The notes under the pieces were generated by a model. It was given only the letters and a program-made list of their open reading frames with translations. It was not told the origin of the DNA and did no database searches. Made by a program: the position numbers and the translations under genes. This document shows, piece by piece, positions 1 to 6,052 of a stretch of DNA of 11,908 bases; positions within the stretch are counted from its first letter, which is position 1, and the number at the start of each line of letters is the position of its first letter. This stretch comes from Hirschia sp964351655 (lineage in GTDB: Bacteria > Pseudomonadota > Alphaproteobacteria > Caulobacterales > Hyphomonadaceae): the NCBI GenBank assembly GCA_964351655.1, contig CAYGPD010000064.1, positions 1 to 11,908 on the forward strand, in the 5' to 3' direction.

Positions 1-408
1 ACAAACGAGCAGCATTGAAGTTTTTACGTAAAGCCATGAAGCGATATGGCCCGCCCCATTGTACCATTACAGATAAATTGCGCTCTTATAAAGCGGCAAT
101 GCGCGATATCGGAAACGCAAGTAAACAGCTCACTGGGCGATGGCTAAACAATAGATGCGAGAATTCACATCAACCGTTTCGACGACGAGAAAAGATAATG
201 AATAAGTTCCGACAGTCAAAAAGCTTGCAGAAATTCGCAGCCATCCAATCGTCAGTTCACAACCACTTCAATCTGGAGCGACACCTCTACTCAAGACCAA
301 ACCTTAAACGAAATCACGACGTCGCATTGGGCGAATGGCGACAACTTTTCGCTAGCTAAAGAACTGCCCTGCGTGCCTCGCTGAAACCGGTTAGCTTTTG
401 TCTGCCAC
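1..408 (+). mobile_element. IS6 family insertion sequence, right-hand part (cut by window edge)
   Basis: This is the 3' part of an IS6 family element, holding the transposase C-terminal half and the right end. The right boundary is placed near 408 because the stretch from 385 (ACCGGTTAGCTTTTGTCTG, then CAC) recurs at 4676-4699 and 11483-11506, after which the three sequences diverge. The block between the transposase stop and this end (360-384) differs from that of the other two copies. This copy is therefore a sister lineage, not the direct parent of the other two. The left end lies outside the window, so completeness cannot be judged. Confidence 0.8.
3..359 (+). CDS. IS6 family DDE transposase, C-terminal part (partial at left edge)
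   Basis: This is the C-terminal half of an IS6 family transposase, which catalyses cointegrate formation by the element. The frame is open from base 3, so a TTG at 15 is internal and not a start. About 118 residues are visible, roughly half of the usual 230-240. The segment ITDKLRSY carries the expected second catalytic Asp. NNRCENSHQPFRRRE carries the expected catalytic Glu in the family's conserved N-x-x-x-E-N-S-H-Q-P context. No stop or frameshift interrupts the visible part, so this copy could be functional, unlike the two tails further right. The stop at 357-359 is followed by about 50 bp to the element's right end. Confidence 0.88.
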   Translation, partial: KRAALKFLRKAMKRYGPPHCTITDKLRSYKAAMRDIGNASKQLTGRWLNNRCENSHQPFRRREKIMNKFRQSKSLQKFAAIQSSVHNHFNLERHLYSRPNLKRNHDVALGEWRQLFAS

Positions 409-422
409 TCCTCTTTTCCTCT

Positions 423-1289
423 CTAAAAAATGCCATTTCTGTAGTCTTCAAACGCTTGTTCTATCTCATCCCGAGAATTCATCACAAACGGCCCTTTTCC
501 AACTATTGGTTCATTCAATGGAACCCCAGTTAGAACAAGCATCTTTGTAGGGGTATCAGACTGTATGTGAACCTGCATTCCTTCAGGTGATAGGATAGCA
601 ATCTCCACATTATTAAGGACCGTATCATCATTGATCGACAAGGAGCCTTTTAGCACGATGAATATAGTTGTTTGTTTTTCCGGGAGTTCAAGTTTGAACT
701 CAACATTTGACTTGATATCTAAATCCCACACATTCATATCGGAGAAAGTTTTAGAGGGACCTTTAATGCCTTCATAGCTTCCCGCAATGACCTTCAGATC
801 TCCGTTATCATTGGTTAAGCTGACCTTCGGGATATCCGATTTTAAGATTTCTTGATAAGCTGGAGACGTCATTTTATCTTTGGATGGCAGATTCACCCAC
901 AACTGTACCATTTCCAATGTTCCACCTGATTTGGTAAAAGCAGGCGAATGATACTCTTCATGGACGATACCGCTTCCAGCAGTCATCCATTGGACATCCC
1001 CAGGCCCAACGGTACCAACATTCCCAGCGGAGTCTCGGTGAGATACTTCCCCTTCGTAAACGATGGTTACAGTCTCCATTCCTCTGTGGGGATGTTTTCC
1101 AACTCCACGAGCCGTGGTGGAAGGTTCAAATTCATAAGGCCCCGCATAATCTAACAATAGAAATGGACTTATCAATTGAGCAAACTCTCCGTATGAAAAT
1201 AGAGAGCGCACAGGAAAACCATCCCCAACCCAATGCCCTACGTCTTTGGTATACTTACCAATTATTCTTTTCATGTTTTTCTCATTCAT
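423..1289 (-). CDS. pirin family protein
   Basis: Pirins are cytosolic bicupin metalloproteins, and several have quercetin 2,3-dioxygenase activity or act as redox-linked regulators. The 288-residue length is normal. The N-terminal cupin carries the metal ligands of the family: His66 and His68 in GKHPHRGMET, and His110 and Glu112 in GIVHEEYH, with the usual roughly 42-residue gap. The N-terminal stretch VRSLFSYGEF...ISPFLLLDYAGP is also typical. Residues 170-280 form the Pirin_C domain. The start at 1289 (MNEKN) has no strong ribosome binding site. Met6 is an alternative, preceded by a weak GAG. It is the last gene of a minus-strand operon, 42 bp after the oxidoreductase. Its stop is 14 bp from the right end of the IS6 element. 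Substrate and precise role cannot be read from sequence. Confidence 0.92.
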   Translation of the reverse strand: MNEKNMKRIIGKYTKDVGHWVGDGFPVRSLFSYGEFAQLISPFLLLDYAGPYEFEPSTTARGVGKHPHRGMETVTIVYEGEVSHRDSAGNVGTVGPGDVQWMTAGSGIVHEEYHSPAFTKSGGTLEMVQLWVNLPSKDKMTSPAYQEILKSDIPKVSLTNDNGDLKVIAGSYEGIKGPSKTFSDMNVWDLDIKSNVEFKLELPEKQTTIFIVLKGSLSINDDTVLNNVEIAILSPEGMQVHIQSDTPTKMLVLTGVPLNEPIVGKGPFVMNSRDEIEQAFEDYRNGIF

Positions 1290-1331
1290 ATTTGAAACTT
1301 AGATGGTAATCGGGATTGGCGCGGCGCGCAG

Positions 1332-2312
1332 TCAGTTCAGAACAACTATTTTTCCACCTGCTTTATTTTCTTCCATACAAGTGTGCGCCTCCGCGATATT
1401 GTCTAACGTGAATGTTTTTCCGACCTGAACCTTTAAAGAGCCGTTTTGAATTTGATCAAGTAACTCTTGCAGCGGCATGGAATGAAAATCACCATTATCA
1501 CCTGCATAGGTCGTCAGGCAGACAGACGTTGGAATGGCTCCCATCGGACTAAAATTATTCAAAGTCCAACTATTACCGACCATCCCCGTCATACAAACAA
1601 CACCCTTGGGTTTGGTACATTGAAGTGAATCTTCTAAAGTCGTTGTTCCCACAAGTTCCAAGACTTTGTTCACGCCTGAGGGACAAACTTCCCTAACCCT
1701 CTTTGAAATTGAACCCGTATCAATGATCACCTGATCTACGCCCACTTCTGAAAGGATACTCTCATTTCCGGGATTACGTGTCGTGGCCATCACATAGGCT
1801 CCATGCTTTTTCGCAATCGCTGCTGCTGCCAAACCTACGGATGTCGTCCCGCCACGAATTAACAGGCGTTCTTTGGGTTGAAGCTGAAGTGATTTGAAGA
1901 GAGAACCCCATGCTGTCTGTAACATCTCCGGCACGGCCCCAATAATCTCCCAAGGAAGCGTCGTAGATATAGCAATTGCTTGAGAAACAGGAACACAGGT
2001 GTATTCAGCATACCCTCCATCAATTGTCCGCCCCAATCCCCCCATTGCTGTTGCGATTTGAGTTCCGCTTTCAAATTCTCCCCCAGGCGCGTATTCTACT
2101 ATCCCAGTTGCCTCGATACCCAGAACTCTTGGAAACGATACATTTGGAGAATGCCCCTGACGTGTAAATAACTCCGAACGGTTCAGACCAAATGCTTTTA
2201 TCCGAATGAGCACTTCACCCTCTTTAGGGACAGGTTTGGGCCAATTCTCTATTTGAAGTACTTCTGGCCCTCCAGATCTTCGTATGATAACTGCTCGCAT
2301 AGTGTCGGACAT
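1332..2312 (-). CDS. zinc-independent quinone oxidoreductase-like MDR family protein
   Basis: This is a medium-chain dehydrogenase/reductase of the NADPH:quinone reductase type, expected to reduce quinones or enones in the cytosol with NAD(P)H. The N-terminal GroES-like domain (residues about 5-120) has the family pattern GPEVLQIENWPKP and IKAFGLNRSELFTRQG. The Rossmann domain follows, with the nucleotide loop IRGGTTSVG at 152-160. The GHE zinc site of alcohol dehydrogenases reads GIE here (65-67), so no catalytic zinc is expected. The length of 326 residues fits the family. The start is the ATG at 2312, 2 bp after the doxX-like stop. Its GGAAGA ribosome binding site lies inside the end of that upstream gene, suggesting translational coupling; Met5 is a less likely start. 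The neighbours (DoxX-like, pirin, LysR) suggest a role in redox or electrophile stress. The true substrate is unknown. Confidence 0.88.
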   Translation of the reverse strand: MSDTMRAVIIRRSGGPEVLQIENWPKPVPKEGEVLIRIKAFGLNRSELFTRQGHSPNVSFPRVLGIEATGIVEYAPGGEFESGTQIATAMGGLGRTIDGGYAEYTCVPVSQAIAISTTLPWEIIGAVPEMLQTAWGSLFKSLQLQPKERLLIRGGTTSVGLAAAAIAKKHGAYVMATTRNPGNESILSEVGVDQVIIDTGSISKRVREVCPSGVNKVLELVGTTTLEDSLQCTKPKGVVCMTGMVGNSWTLNNFSPMGAIPTSVCLTTYAGDNGDFHSMPLQELLDQIQNGSLKVQVGKTFTLDNIAEAHTCMEENKAGGKIVVLN

Positions 2313-2314
2313 TA

Positions 2315-2713
2315 TTAAGATCTTCCTTTTTGAAGAAATTTATCCAAACTCATCTGAGGTGCACCTGTTTGAGCAAGCACCAAGAATCCACCTGCTATAG
2401 CTACATTTTTTAGAAACATAATTTGTTGAATTTGATCACCAAAGTCTCTGTGAAACACAATGGCAGTCAACAATGAGAAACCAGCTAGAGCTAGAGCAAG
2501 CAATCGTGTTTGAAACCCGATAAGCATTAGCAATCCAGCGCCGATTTCAAATAGGATTGTCGGTGCCAGCAACACACTCGGAAGGCCAAACGCCTCCATG
2601 TACAGTTTGGTAGGTTCAATTGCTCCAATTTTTCCCACTCCGGACAGTATAAAGATGAGTGCCATCATCGCTCTTGCAGGAGCGTCAATATGCTTTGTGA
2701 TCTTGTCATACAT
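2315..2713 (-). CDS. DoxX family membrane protein
   Basis: This is a small inner-membrane protein of the DoxX family, which is often found beside thiol- or quinone-related redox genes. It has 132 residues and four predicted membrane helices, at about 12-28, 46-66, 69-87 and 97-115. Family hallmarks include the first-helix segment FILSGVGKIG, the FEIGAGLLMLIG segment of helix 2, and the RDFGDQIQQIMFLKNVAIAGGF region leading into the last helix. I chose the ATG at 2713 because GGAAG sits 7 bp upstream. A longer reading from 2800 would add 29 residues including four consecutive cysteines, which looks like translated promoter DNA. It is the first gene of the doxX-qor-pirin operon and diverges from the LysR gene across 144 bp. 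Its biochemical function is not established. Confidence 0.85.
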   Translation of the reverse strand: MYDKITKHIDAPARAMMALIFILSGVGKIGAIEPTKLYMEAFGLPSVLLAPTILFEIGAGLLMLIGFQTRLLALALAGFSLLTAIVFHRDFGDQIQQIMFLKNVAIAGGFLVLAQTGAPQMSLDKFLQKGRS

Positions 2714-2857
2714 GGAGAGTCTTCCAATCTTTGCTGTGCAGCAACAACATGAGTTGCTTAAAATTTGTTGTTTCAATTGGAAGCAAGCTATGAAAAACAA
2801 ATTTTTCTACTAGACGGAATAATTGAAAATATCTTTTTCGTATTTGGGATAATTAAT
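2714..2857. promoter_or_regulatory. divergent promoter/operator region with stacked inverted repeats (doxX operon / lysR)
   Basis: This 144-bp gap between divergent genes is rich in dyads. TTGCTG-TG-CAGCAA occupies 2731-2744. AGCAAC-N7-GTTGCT occupies 2740-2758 and shares the middle half-site with the first dyad. AAAATTTGTT at 2760-2769 is matched by AACAAATTTT at 2796-2805, a perfect 10-bp inverted repeat with a 26-bp spacer. Inside it, ATTTGTTGTTTCAAT (2763-2777) has the T-N11-A layout and partial dyad of LysR boxes. LysR regulators usually bind such sites to control the divergent operon and themselves. The repeats are seen directly; their use as operators is inferred. I do not see a convincing -35/-10 pair for either direction. 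Confidence 0.5.
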
Positions 2858-3763
2858 ATGTCAGACCTCAACACACTCGTTGTTTTTGCTAAGGTCGTGA
2901 GTATGGGTAGTTTTTCAGCTGCAGCAAAGCGACTGAAAATGCCGGTTTCAACTGTGAGCAGACGTATTGCTGAGCTTGAAAATCAATTGGGAGTTCGTTT
3001 GTTAGAACGATCTACCCGCAAGCTAAGGCTCACGGATATAGGTGCTGAAGTCTTAGAACAGGCTCAAAAAAGTGCTAAAATAAGCGAAACAGTAGATAGT
3101 ATTGTGACCAATCAACTCACCGAAGTGACTGGTAACCTTAGGCTTTCAGCTCCGCCAAATATTAGTGCTAGTGTCATTGTTCCAATAGTTTCTGCATTTC
3201 AAACGATTCATCCCAATGTGCGTGTTCAGGTATTTGTTACGGATCGCATAGTCGATCACATTTCTGAAGGTATCGATATCGCCTTTCGATTTGGAAACTT
3301 AAAAAATTCAGCGCTGATTGCTCGGCCTGTCTTGCATTACAGACATCAGCTTGTGGCCACCCCCTCTTATCTAGAACAGCACCCAATTTTACGACATCCG
3401 ACAGAATTACTAGATCACAAATTATTGGCATTTTCCTCTTCAATGGGAGAAACATCTTGGGAGTTTACCCGTAACAATGAGGTATGTTCCGTAGACTTCG
3501 TTCCCCATCTTTCAATGAATGATTTTTCCGGTCTCATTGCAGCAACTCTTCAGGATAAAGGGATAGCCGTTATTCCTCCCATTGTAGCTCCAGATATGAT
3601 GAGAGACGGTAAGCTAATTGAGCTTATTCCAGATTGGAAATTGAGGTCATTTGATATGTCACTTATCTTTTTGGGTAATCGACACACCTCTAAGGCAGTC
3701 AGAATATTTAAAGAATTTGCAATTCAGATGTTACCAAAAATGTTTCCGGATCTCCCCAAATAA
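2858..3763 (+). CDS. LysR family transcriptional regulator
   Basis: This is a cytosolic DNA-binding activator or repressor of the LysR type, 301 residues long, a normal length. The winged helix-turn-helix covers residues about 1-60: LNTLVVFAKVVSMGSFSAAA, then the recognition segment VSTVSRRIAELENQLG and the wing RLLERSTRKLRLTD. A linker helix (about 62-90) leads to the periplasmic-binding-protein-like effector domain (about 92-295), with the typical GNLRLSAP and SEGIDIAFRFG motifs. I use the ATG at 2858 because MSDLNTLVVFAKV is the normal family start. Reading from 2765 would prepend residues encoded by the operator region. It diverges from the doxX-qor-pirin operon, which is its likely target. 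The inducer is unknown. Confidence 0.93.
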   Translation: MSDLNTLVVFAKVVSMGSFSAAAKRLKMPVSTVSRRIAELENQLGVRLLERSTRKLRLTDIGAEVLEQAQKSAKISETVDSIVTNQLTEVTGNLRLSAPPNISASVIVPIVSAFQTIHPNVRVQVFVTDRIVDHISEGIDIAFRFGNLKNSALIARPVLHYRHQLVATPSYLEQHPILRHPTELLDHKLLAFSSSMGETSWEFTRNNEVCSVDFVPHLSMNDFSGLIAATLQDKGIAVIPPIVAPDMMRDGKLIELIPDWKLRSFDMSLIFLGNRHTSKAVRIFKEFAIQMLPKMFPDLPK

Positions 3764-3797
3764 CTCCGAGATATTTTCCTGAATTTGAGAAAGTGTT

Positions 3798-3826
3798 TTG
3801 AATATTTTTCTGGTATTCGGTAAGAT
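3798..3826 (+). promoter_or_regulatory. candidate sigma70-type promoter for the SnoaL-like gene
   Basis: TTGAAT at 3798-3803 and TAAGAT at 3821-3826 are separated by exactly 17 bp and lie about 50 bp upstream of the ATG at 3875. Each hexamer matches the sigma70 consensus at 4 of 6 positions. This would give the gene its own transcript separate from lysR. Prediction by eye only. Confidence 0.35.
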
Positions 3827-3874
3827 ATCGGCATGCTTAATGTTCCTCATAAATTCTAAATAAGGGGAATAAAT

Positions 3875-4351
3875 ATGAAATCTATTTCAAAATCCGTATT
3901 TGCTGCTGTTGGGCTGGCATCTTTATCAGCTGGTGCTGCTTGTGCAGAGAAACCAAAGGCTCAAGCTGACATTGTGGAGTTATTGTCAGCTTATGAAAAG
4001 GCGCTCAATGGATCTGATGTCGAAGCATCAGTATCACTTTACGATGATGAAGGTGTGTTTATGCCTCCTAACAGCCCTTCTCAGGTTGGTATTCAAAATA
4101 TACGGTCAGCGTACCAAGCTGTTTTCAATGCCATCAAATTAGATGTTGATTTTGAAATTATTGAAATCGTTCAAGTCTCAGAAGATTGGGCGTTTGCACG
4201 CACAAATTCAAAAGGTGAAACCACAATAAATGCTACTGGTGATAAAATTCCTGAAGGAAATCAAGAGCTATTCATTTTTCAGAAGAACTCGGAAGGTGTC
4301 TGGAAAATCGCAAGATATGCTTTTTCCACGACGAACCCACTTCAGAACTAG
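3875..4351 (+). CDS. exported SnoaL-like/DUF4440 (NTF2 superfamily) protein
   Basis: This is a small secreted protein of the NTF2-like alpha+beta barrel fold, the SnoaL/DUF4440/YybH group, whose members include isomerases, dehydratases and many proteins of unknown role. It has 158 residues. Residues 1-24 form a Sec signal peptide with a likely cut after Ala-Cys-Ala (A24|E25). The mature part shows the family layout: an opening helix LLSAYEKALNGSD, then VSLYDDEGVFMPP, then the closing strand WKIARYAFSTTNP. The start is supported by AAGGGG 7 bp upstream of the ATG. It follows lysR by 111 bp and probably has its own promoter. Nothing in the pocket can be assigned to a reaction, so its link to the redox cluster is positional only. 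The stop lies 6 bp before a 10-bp hairpin and about 95 bp before an IS6 tail. Confidence 0.8.
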   Translation: MKSISKSVFAAVGLASLSAGAACAEKPKAQADIVELLSAYEKALNGSDVEASVSLYDDEGVFMPPNSPSQVGIQNIRSAYQAVFNAIKLDVDFEIIEIVQVSEDWAFARTNSKGETTINATGDKIPEGNQELFIFQKNSEGVWKIARYAFSTTNPLQN

Positions 4352-4357
4352 TTTTAC

Positions 4358-4397
4358 TTCCGTCCAAAAGTTTTGATTTGAAAGCTCTTGGACGGAA
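4358..4397 (+). repeat. 10-bp inverted repeat after the SnoaL-like gene (terminator-like, no T-run)
   Basis: TTCCGTCCAA at 4358-4367 pairs perfectly with TTGGACGGAA at 4388-4397, with a 20-nt loop that can add a few more pairs. It begins 6 bp after the stop at 4351, where a transcription terminator would sit. However, no T-run follows in either direction, so intrinsic termination is doubtful. It could act as a 3' stabilising hairpin, or be part of the junction where the IS6 tail joined. Confidence 0.5.
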
Positions 4398-4445
4398 CAA
4401 GATGGCATTCTCAGAGGAAACTGCCAAATTACAACTTAGCTAATT

Positions 4446-4649
4446 TGTGAAAATTCTTTCCAACCGTTCCGCCGACGAGAAAAGATCATGAATAATTTCC
4501 GGCAAACCAAGAGTTTGCAAAAATTCATTGCCATTCAATCGTCAGTTCACAACCATTTCAATTTGGAGAGACATCTCTACTCAAGATACAATTTTAAACG
4601 AAATCGCGACGTCGCTTTGAGCGAATGGCGGCAACTTTTTGCAAGCTAA
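4446..4649 (+). pseudogene. IS6 family transposase fragment (C-terminal 67 codons)
   Basis: In the frame starting at TGT (4446) the translation runs C-E-N-S-F-Q-P-F-R-R-R-E-K-I-M and continues to the same ...EWRQLFAS end as the copy at the left edge. The stop is at 4647-4649 with no frameshift. The catalytic Glu region remains, with His of NSHQP replaced by Phe. Both catalytic Asp residues and the N-terminal DNA-binding domain are gone. An in-frame TAG at 4437-4439 bounds the frame upstream and no start codon context is present, so this is a dead fragment. Confidence 0.85.
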
Positions 4650-4699
4650 AAAACGACCGCCCCGGCCACTCAGAGACCGGTTAGCTTTTGTCTGACACC
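4446..4699 (+). mobile_element. IS6 family tail remnant (5'-truncated, right end kept)
   Basis: This second IS6 piece lies in the same orientation as the one at the left edge. It carries only the last third of the transposase frame plus the right end, closing with the shared ACCGGTTAGCTTTTGTCTG near 4676-4694 and ending near 4699. Its post-gene spacer (4650-4675) is almost identical to that of the third copy at 11456-11482 and unlike the first copy's. Clear similarity begins at 4446. Weaker matches (GGAAAC followed by scattered identities) may reach back to about 4415. The 354-bp gap between genes (4352-4705) is filled by this remnant and the upstream hairpin; I see nothing else in it. Confidence 0.82.
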
Positions 4700-4705
4700 G
4701 CCAGT

Positions 4706-6052
4706 CTAAGACTGCATTTTTGAACTTCTGTATTTTACCATGTTTATCCGCATATCGCCTTGCTCCATCAGGAGGTTCAATTCAAGTTTCTCATCAGATA
4801 GCACATTTGAATTAACTCCTTCGCACCCCTGATATTCAACGACTTTCACCGAGTTCAACCAATGCTCAACTTCCCCCCCCTCAACTTTTATCTCTAAACG
4901 TTGCCACGCACCTTTTGAGAAAATCCGCTTTCCAATAACAGTTTCATTTAAATTTTTAGCTGCAATAGATCCACGTAAAGCACCCATTTTCTGAGTATCT
5001 TCAACGCCCTCATTCTCGGGACTTTTATCGTCAAAAATACGGTATGATGCGACGCAACTAACCGATTTTCCTATCTCATTTTTATATGTAATCGGATAGA
5101 GAACCTCCCCAGCACTTCCCTCAGTTAGCTGAAAATCCATAATCACATGATAAGATGCTGACCCAATTGCCACCGACGCAATTGCATCACCGCTTCTGCT
5201 AAGGGACAGCATTGGGATAGAGCGCACTTCTCCGGTAATCTGGTTCTTTCTATTCTTGGCCGTCCATTTCACACCTGTTGTCTGTGAATTATTTATACGC
5301 ATCCAACCCTGTGCCTTTTCAGACGGGCTCAACTCGCTCCACAAATAACTCTCGGACGCTACAGTCAAATCATCTGGGGTGTAAGCCTTTCGCTTTGGTG
5401 CATCTTGGATGCGAATATTTCTCCATAAAGTGGGTTTTCCCGCCCCTTCAGGGTTTGTCCCGATGGAATGCACCTGTAATCCTAAATACCCCTCCAATAA
5501 GGTTTCATCATAGACGTAGGCACAGGGCGTATCATTCACGAAGGTACGCAATTGTGTGCCTTTTGCTTCAATCCTCAACTTATTCCACTGAGCATTATTC
5601 CATGCTGCGCGACACGCATCGTTCTCGATCACCGGATATTTCCAAACTGCCAACCCTTCTGTGTAAATCCCTCCCGTCCAAAGACGGTCTGAATGATCAA
5701 CTTCCAGCTGGTAACCATTTAACCCAGAATAAAACCACGTCCCGATTTGTGATCGAAACTGAATGCCAGAATTTGCCCCCTCAGCATTATTCATCTCAGC
5801 TTCGAAGATGAAATCACCATAAGTTTTTTCGCTCGTTAAATAGCGTGTCGGAACGCCCGAAACGGTCTTACCGACAATCGCGCCGTCCACGACTTCGAAC
5901 GGATCTTCTCCGTTTACAACTGTCCATCCATCAAGTGATTTTCCGTCAAATAGAGACTTCCATTCAGCTTTTTCTAAAGGGTGCATGCTAGTGGAACATG
6001 CCCCCAAAGCTGCAACTAATGCGACAATCGATGTTCCTGATACGATACGCAT
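4706..6052 (-). CDS. tandem DUF1080 lipoprotein, putative 3-keto-glycoside hydrolase
   Basis: DUF1080 proteins (3-keto-disaccharide hydrolase family) have a concanavalin-like jelly-roll fold, and some cleave glycosides oxidised at C3. This protein has 448 residues, long enough for two domains. A lipoprotein signal ends in the lipobox LGAC (Cys19). Domain 1 (about 30-217) has the hallmarks WKSLFDGKSLDGW, FEVVDGAIVG, NSGIQFRS, GYQLEVD and GGIYTEG. Domain 2 (about 245-442) keeps the ending pattern AWQRLEIKVEGGEVEHWLN and DMRINMVKYR. It has lost the NSGI and GYQ-E-D motifs, so it is probably structural or glycan-binding. The start at 6052 is chosen because its ATG shares one base with the GMC stop (TAATG), AAGGGAG lies upstream, and a clean signal peptide follows. 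A longer reading to 6205 would only translate the GMC gene out of frame. It is the last gene of the operon; its stop is 6 bp from an IS6 right end. Confidence 0.85.
   Translation of the reverse strand: MRIVSGTSIVALVAALGACSTSMHPLEKAEWKSLFDGKSLDGWTVVNGEDPFEVVDGAIVGKTVSGVPTRYLTSEKTYGDFIFEAEMNNAEGANSGIQFRSQIGTWFYSGLNGYQLEVDHSDRLWTGGIYTEGLAVWKYPVIENDACRAAWNNAQWNKLRIEAKGTQLRTFVNDTPCAYVYDETLLEGYLGLQVHSIGTNPEGAGKPTLWRNIRIQDAPKRKAYTPDDLTVASESYLWSELSPSEKAQGWMRINNSQTTGVKWTAKNRKNQITGEVRSIPMLSLSRSGDAIASVAIGSASYHVIMDFQLTEGSAGEVLYPITYKNEIGKSVSCVASYRIFDDKSPENEGVEDTQKMGALRGSIAAKNLNETVIGKRIFSKGAWQRLEIKVEGGEVEHWLNSVKVVEYQGCEGVNSNVLSDEKLELNLLMEQGDMRINMVKYRSSKMQS

Noticed and set aside
948..1154. 68-codon plus-strand frame inside the pirin gene
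   Set aside because: Antisense shadow of a well-supported conserved gene; no start context or domain.
2714..2800. Longer DoxX-like protein with four consecutive cysteines near the N-terminus
   Set aside because: The cysteine run comes from the CAGCAA/TTGCTG repeats of the promoter region. The ATG at 2713 has a good ribosome binding site and the usual family N-terminus.
4358..4397. Intrinsic terminator for the SnoaL-like gene
   Set aside because: The stem is perfect but no T-run follows on either strand and the loop is 20 nt, so I report it only as an inverted repeat.
4702..4714. CAGTCT-A-AGACTG palindrome over the DUF1080 stop codon
   Set aside because: Arms of six with a one-base centre overlapping coding sequence and no T-run after it in the gene's direction; too short to claim as a terminator.
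5278..5811. 177-codon open frame on the plus strand
   Set aside because: It lies entirely antisense within the DUF1080 gene, has no recognisable domain, and its composition looks like a shadow translation.
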